Positions 7,052 through 9,991 of a stretch of 9,991 nucleotides of DNA are shown here, piece after piece. The stretch is from NCBI GenBank assembly GCA_051745395.1, contig JBNJEA010000111.1:1-9991 (forward strand), written 5' to 3'. This DNA comes from JBNJEA01 sp051745395 (GTDB lineage Bacteria > Desulfobacterota > Desulfobacteria > Desulfobacterales > Desulfosalsimonadaceae). Made by a program: the position numbers and the translations under genes. Below the pieces are notes generated by a model. That model did no database searches, was not told where the DNA came from, and saw only the letters and a list, made by a program, of their open reading frames with translations. How positions within the stretch are numbered: the first letter of the stretch is position 1; each line of letters opens with the position of its first letter.

Positions 7052-7918
7052 TTAGACATAGGATGGCGGGATCACTTCATAGACGACGTTTTTGATATCC
7101 GGGATGTCTGAAATGGCGCCTGCGATTTCATCCGAGATTTCTTTTTTCATTTTTTCCCTGATGTATTCTTCGGTTTTCGGGTTCGTATAGCCGGTTTTGC
7201 GCATGTTCGGTGCCTCGGCCCGGATATGGACGATGCCGCTGTTTGCCCTTACCGTTACTTTCAGATCCTTCCGGCAGCTGTTGGCAATGGCGGCCTTGAC
7301 CCGGCTGCCGACGGTCAGGTCGACTAAGGCCTGCCGGGATTCCGGGGTTTGCTGAAATGACGGCGTTTGCGCCGCCTGGCAGATCGCGCGGCCGGCGTCT
7401 TCTACGGTGAATTTGTTTATTTTTAGTACCATATCATACATTTGCGGATCTGTAATATCCATTTTGTAGAGGTAATGCGCCCAGCGCGACCGGTGGGTGT
7501 CTTCGGCGGAGATGTGGCGGATGGCCTCTTTTTCCGAAATATTTTCGCTCTGCTGCATGAATGCGATCCGATCGGCCATTTCGGCAAGGATGCGGACGTT
7601 GAAAACATGGGCGATATCGGGCAGCAGCAGATGGGAGGCATGGCCGTGATAGACCACATCTTCGTTTTTGACATGTTCTAAGAGCATGGCCTGGATATAG
7701 CAGAGATACTGCTCCCGGCCGTGGGTGACTCGGTCGAGCACGGACGGTGCATCGTGGATTGACTTGATCAGTTCTTTTTCCGGGACGTGGTAAACCTGGC
7801 CGGCTTCTTCGATCAGTGTTTCCCGGCTCAGTACCTTGTAGCCGAGCATGCCGGCGACTTTTTCGGCAACTTCTTTTCCGTGACTGAAGCATCCGCGTGA
7901 GAGTGTGATAATGGGCAT
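7052..7918 (-). CDS. Cytidylate-kinase-like P-loop protein with C-terminal BON-like domain
   Basis: I call this a 288-residue protein. The open frame runs back to 8041, but the ATG at 7918 has a good ribosome site (GGAG at 7925-7928, 6-base spacer) and gives the typical family beginning MPIITLSRG. The extra 41 residues would be encoded across the spacer and into the palindromic repeat. Residues 1-185 resemble the cytidylate kinase-like family (Cytidylate_kin2): beta strand, then GCFSHGKE at 9-16, which fits G-x4-GK but has Glu where true kinases have Ser or Thr, then KVAGMLGYKVLSRE. About 200-284 looks like a BON fold (GSRVKAAIAN, then LKVTVRANSGIVHIRAE, ending DIPDIKNVVYEV), a domain linked to membrane or ligand binding. 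Nucleotide kinase activity is uncertain; a regulatory nucleotide-binding role is as plausible. It is the first gene of a minus-strand pair with the HAMP kinase 18 bp downstream, which hints at a signalling job. Confidence 0.8.
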   Translation of the reverse strand: MPIITLSRGCFSHGKEVAEKVAGMLGYKVLSRETLIEEAGQVYHVPEKELIKSIHDAPSVLDRVTHGREQYLCYIQAMLLEHVKNEDVVYHGHASHLLLPDIAHVFNVRILAEMADRIAFMQQSENISEKEAIRHISAEDTHRSRWAHYLYKMDITDPQMYDMVLKINKFTVEDAGRAICQAAQTPSFQQTPESRQALVDLTVGSRVKAAIANSCRKDLKVTVRANSGIVHIRAEAPNMRKTGYTNPKTEEYIREKMKKEISDEIAGAISDIPDIKNVVYEVIPPSYV

Positions 7919-7924
7919 TGATGA

Positions 7925-7928
7925 CTCC
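7925..7928 (-). promoter_or_regulatory. Shine-Dalgarno site deciding the start at 7918
   Basis: On the minus strand GGAG lies 6 bases before the ATG at 7918-7916. It overlaps another in-frame ATG (7930), which itself has no purine-rich sequence upstream. This supports the 288-residue form of the cytidylate-kinase-like protein over longer versions. Confidence 0.65.
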
Positions 7929-7943
7929 ATGAGGGTTATACTT

Positions 7944-7972
7944 TTTATAGAAAAAAAACCGGTAAACAATCC
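7944..7972 (-). promoter_or_regulatory. Weak candidate promoter upstream of the cytidylate-kinase-like gene
   Basis: On the minus strand the spacer upstream of the ATG at 7918 is A/T-rich. It contains TATAAA (7944-7949), close to a sigma-70 -10 box, preceded by a run of eight T. The hexamer 17 bases further upstream (GGATTG, 7967-7972) is a poor -35 box, and the better one (TTGTTT, 7964-7969) is only 14 bases away. This is the most promoter-like stretch in the spacer, but the match is weak. Confidence 0.22.
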
Positions 7973-8034
7973 TGAATGCTGAATTAAAGCAACATGAAAC
8001 ACAAGACCTGACACGAAAAAGCAATTCTTCTCGC

Positions 8035-8092
8035 CCGTCATGCCCGCGAACCTGTCCCGAAAGTGTCCGGGACAGGTTCGCAGGCATGACGG
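8035..8092. repeat. Palindromic repeat element, copy 2 (near-perfect hairpin)
   Basis: A 58-bp palindrome lies between the SLC13 permease and the cytidylate-kinase-like gene. CCGTCATGCC (8035-8044) pairs with GGCATGACGG (8083-8092), one mismatched pair follows (8045/8082), then GCGAACCTGTCCCG (8046-8059) pairs perfectly with 8068-8081 around an 8-base loop. The stem is therefore 24 pairs out of 25. It shares its right portion with copy 1 (5526-5563). No U-run directly follows the stem, so it is not a textbook terminator, but such a strong stem downstream of the permease could protect or end its transcript. It is probably a dispersed genomic repeat. Confidence 0.88.
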
Positions 8093-8145
8093 ATCGGGGC
8101 AATGTGCTTTTAATCAAGCCCATAGGGTGTAGCGTAATGTTAACG

Positions 8146-9957
8146 CTATATCCCGTAGAAGAAATAAATTACCGTAAGTTCCACCACCAGAAACAGCACC
8201 GTCATCACCGCCCCGGCCTTGGCGTAATCAATGGTCCGGTAGCCGCCCGGGCGCATGATCAGCGCGTTGACCTGGTGGGTCGGCAAAATGAACGTATTCG
8301 ACGCAGAAAGGCCCACCACCAGGGCCGCCATGCGCGGATCGCCGCCGGCCATTACGGCCATGTTCATGCACAGCGGCACCAGCAGCACCGTCGCCCCGAC
8401 GTTGGAAATGACCAGCGTGAAAAACGATGTCATGAGCCCGACCACGCCCAGCAGTACAATCGGGGCGGGATCGCCGATCAGGCCGAGCACGCCTTCGGCG
8501 ATAAAGGCCGCGGTGCCCGTGTTTTCAAAGGCGATGCCCAGTGGGATCAGCCCGGCGAGTAAAAAGACGGTCATCCAGTCCACGGACCGGTAGGCCTCGT
8601 CGATTTTTAACACCCCGGTAATGATCATGCCCAGCGCCCCGGACATCAATGCCACGGAGAGCTGGATTTTCAAAAAGATCACCTGGAACAGGGCCACGGC
8701 CAGCCAGCCCACGGCCAGCTTGGCTTTTTCCGGCCGCAGGATTTCGCCTTCCAGGGGCGTGGAAAAGGTCAGGGCCCGGGGCTGGGGATAGTTTCGCAGA
8801 AGGTGGAACCGCTCCCACGGCCCCTGCAACAGCAGGGTGTCGCCCATTTCGAGCCGGATGTGGGTCAGCCCGGAGTAATAGATCCGGTGGCCCTTGAACA
8901 GCGCAATGGGGTTGACCCCGTAGAGCTCCTTGAATTCGATTTCGCTCATGGTCTTGCCGATTAACTCGGAGCGGGGCGATACGATGGTTTCGGCCATGCC
9001 CGCCGCGGTGCGCGAAAGGGTTTCGGCAAAAGCGTCGAGCGTCGGTTTGACCTGCCAGCCGAATTCCTCGGCCATTTTCTGCACGTTTTTCTGCCGGCCC
9101 ACCACCGCAATGTCGTCGCCCGGCGAAATTGTATCCGAACTGCGGGGCACAAAGATCTTGTCCTTCTTGGCGGAAAAATGGATCGCCACCACGGTGACCA
9201 GGAACCGGGTCTGGATGTCTAAGTCCGCCAGGCTCCCGGCGTTGCCGGCGTCTTCGGGGATATGGATTTCGCTGACGTTGTCCAGCGCCCGGTAGGCCTC
9301 GATCAGTGTCGATGTCACCCCCTTGTCCGAATCGCCGCCGCCGGCCGGCAGGATGAAGCGGCCGAAAAGAATAAAATAGGCAATGGCGGTGAGCAGCAGG
9401 CAGATGCCGATGGGCGTCTGGGTGAACAGGCCGAAGGGTTCCAGTTCTTTTCCGCCCACGGTCATCAAGTCGTTTAAAAGGATGGTGGGGCTGGCGCCGA
9501 CCAGGGTCAGGGTGCCGCCGATGATGGCGCAAAAGCCCATGGGCATCAAAATCCGGGACACCGGCATGCCGATGCGCTTGGCGATGCGCTGGGCGGCCGG
9601 CAGAAACAGGGCGGCGGCGCCGATGTTTTGCATCAGGCTCGACATCACGCCCACCGTGGCGGAAATCAAAGCGATGATCCGGTTTTCGCTGCTGCCGGCC
9701 AGCTTGATGATCGGCCGGGCCACCTGGTTCATCGCGCCGGTTTTGTCCAGGCCCGCGCCCATGATGATCACGGCGATGATTGAAATCACGGCATTGCTGC
9801 TCAATCCCACAAAGGCGTCCTGCGGCGAGATCAAGCCCATCAGCGGCAGCAGCACCATCATCAGGATGCCCACCACGTCCACCCGCACCCATTCGAAGAC
9901 AAACAGCACAATTACAAAAGCCAGCACAATCATCGTCAGGATCATTTCAGGCGTCAT
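8146..9957 (-). CDS. SLC13/DASS-family permease with two RCK_C-like domains
   Basis: A 603-residue inner-membrane transporter of the divalent-anion/Na+ symporter type. An N-terminal membrane half (about 5-205) and a C-terminal half (about 413-603) flank a soluble region. Each half has the family's repeated segments: MQNIGAAALFLP (109-120) and VGASPTILLND (153-163) in the first, SNVGATVLLVP (518-528) and SASNTFILPTHQVN (551-564) in the second. The soluble insert holds two RCK_C (TrkA-C)-like domains, about 225-295 (ending SPGDDIAVVG) and 315-390 (ending EMGDTLLLQG); such domains can bind small ligands and gate transport. The length suits RCK_C-bearing SLC13 proteins. The start is supported by AAGGAAG (9966-9972) 8 bases upstream. 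The substrate is unknown: sulfate or another oxyanion, or a dicarboxylate, are options. It lies 227 bp upstream of the kinase-like gene, separated by the palindrome at 8035-8092, so it is probably a separate transcription unit. Confidence 0.92.
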   Translation of the reverse strand: MTPEMILTMIVLAFVIVLFVFEWVRVDVVGILMMVLLPLMGLISPQDAFVGLSSNAVISIIAVIIMGAGLDKTGAMNQVARPIIKLAGSSENRIIALISATVGVMSSLMQNIGAAALFLPAAQRIAKRIGMPVSRILMPMGFCAIIGGTLTLVGASPTILLNDLMTVGGKELEPFGLFTQTPIGICLLLTAIAYFILFGRFILPAGGGDSDKGVTSTLIEAYRALDNVSEIHIPEDAGNAGSLADLDIQTRFLVTVVAIHFSAKKDKIFVPRSSDTISPGDDIAVVGRQKNVQKMAEEFGWQVKPTLDAFAETLSRTAAGMAETIVSPRSELIGKTMSEIEFKELYGVNPIALFKGHRIYYSGLTHIRLEMGDTLLLQGPWERFHLLRNYPQPRALTFSTPLEGEILRPEKAKLAVGWLAVALFQVIFLKIQLSVALMSGALGMIITGVLKIDEAYRSVDWMTVFLLAGLIPLGIAFENTGTAAFIAEGVLGLIGDPAPIVLLGVVGLMTSFFTLVISNVGATVLLVPLCMNMAVMAGGDPRMAALVVGLSASNTFILPTHQVNALIMRPGGYRTIDYAKAGAVMTVLFLVVELTVIYFFYGI

Positions 9958-9965
9958 GTCAACTA

Positions 9966-9972
9966 CTTCCTT
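9966..9972 (-). promoter_or_regulatory. Shine-Dalgarno site of the SLC13 permease
   Basis: On the minus strand AAGGAAG ends 8 bases before the ATG at 9957. It is one of only two clear ribosome sites in the window and fixes the permease start at the first Met of the frame. Confidence 0.65.
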
Positions 9973-9991
9973 TCACTTCCGGTCGTATTCC

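Noticed and set aside
7988..8005. Sigma-54-like sequence on the minus strand upstream of the cytidylate-kinase-like gene
   Set aside because: A TTGC -12 element is present, but the required GG at -24 reads GT at the correct spacing. A similar near-miss at 363-377 on the minus strand has the GG-GC spacing one base short. I found no convincing sigma-54 promoter in the intergenic gaps by eye.
7919..8041. Longer version of the cytidylate-kinase-like protein starting at 8041 (41 extra residues)
   Set aside because: The extension runs into the palindromic repeat, has no ribosome site, and is absent from the family's typical start; GGAG in front of 7918 supports the shorter form.
8130..8148. Small hairpin (TAGCGT / ACGCTA) at the permease stop codon as a terminator
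   Set aside because: Only a 6-bp A/T-containing stem with a 7-base loop, overlapping the stop codon and without a following U-run.
8525..9892. 455-codon open frame on the minus strand, overlapping the permease gene in another frame
   Set aside because: Its product is a low-complexity Arg/Gly/His/Pro-rich string typical of a shifted frame of a GC-rich gene; the permease frame has clear family motifs.

Overview
The window reads as GC-rich chromosomal DNA from a free-living, signalling-rich proteobacterium. The best guess is Desulfobacterota (the old Deltaproteobacteria, sulfate-reducer type). The reasons are the many orphan PAS kinases, a cytidylate-kinase-like protein with a BON-like tail, an SLC13 permease carrying RCK_C domains, and abundant GTCATGCC-type palindromes. 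The taxonomic call is inferred from protein style only; no rRNA or marker gene is present. I saw no tRNA, rRNA, transposase, CRISPR array or phage gene.

Layout, left to right. Positions 2-217 (+) hold the 3' end of a DUF2177-type membrane protein whose start lies outside the window. Positions 414-2900 (+) encode a large CckA-like hybrid sensor kinase (2 TM, 3 PAS, HisKA, ATPase, receiver). Eighteen bases later, 2919-3986 (+) encodes a small soluble PAS histidine kinase. Its stop codon directly abuts the stop codon of a convergent NtrC-family sigma-54 response regulator at 3987-5354 (-). Further right, all on the minus strand, are a HAMP membrane histidine kinase (5585-7033), a cytidylate-kinase-like/BON-like protein (7052-7918), and an SLC13 permease with two RCK_C-like domains (8146-9957). 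Two related palindromic repeat elements sit in the minus-strand intergenic gaps, at 5461-5563 and 8035-8092.

How the parts may work together. The soluble PAS kinase and the HAMP kinase are close paralogues: 26 of 29 residues around the phospho-accepting His are identical. They flank a single NtrC-type regulator, so the simplest model is one sigma-54 activator receiving a cytoplasmic signal (PAS kinase) and an envelope signal (HAMP kinase). The cytidylate-kinase-like protein lies 18 bp upstream of the HAMP kinase and is probably co-transcribed with it, making it a candidate accessory or signalling partner. The hybrid kinase has a different H-box type (HDFNN) and probably feeds another pathway through its own receiver, although it is probably co-transcribed with the PAS kinase. 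All pairings are inferred from neighbourhood and sequence similarity.
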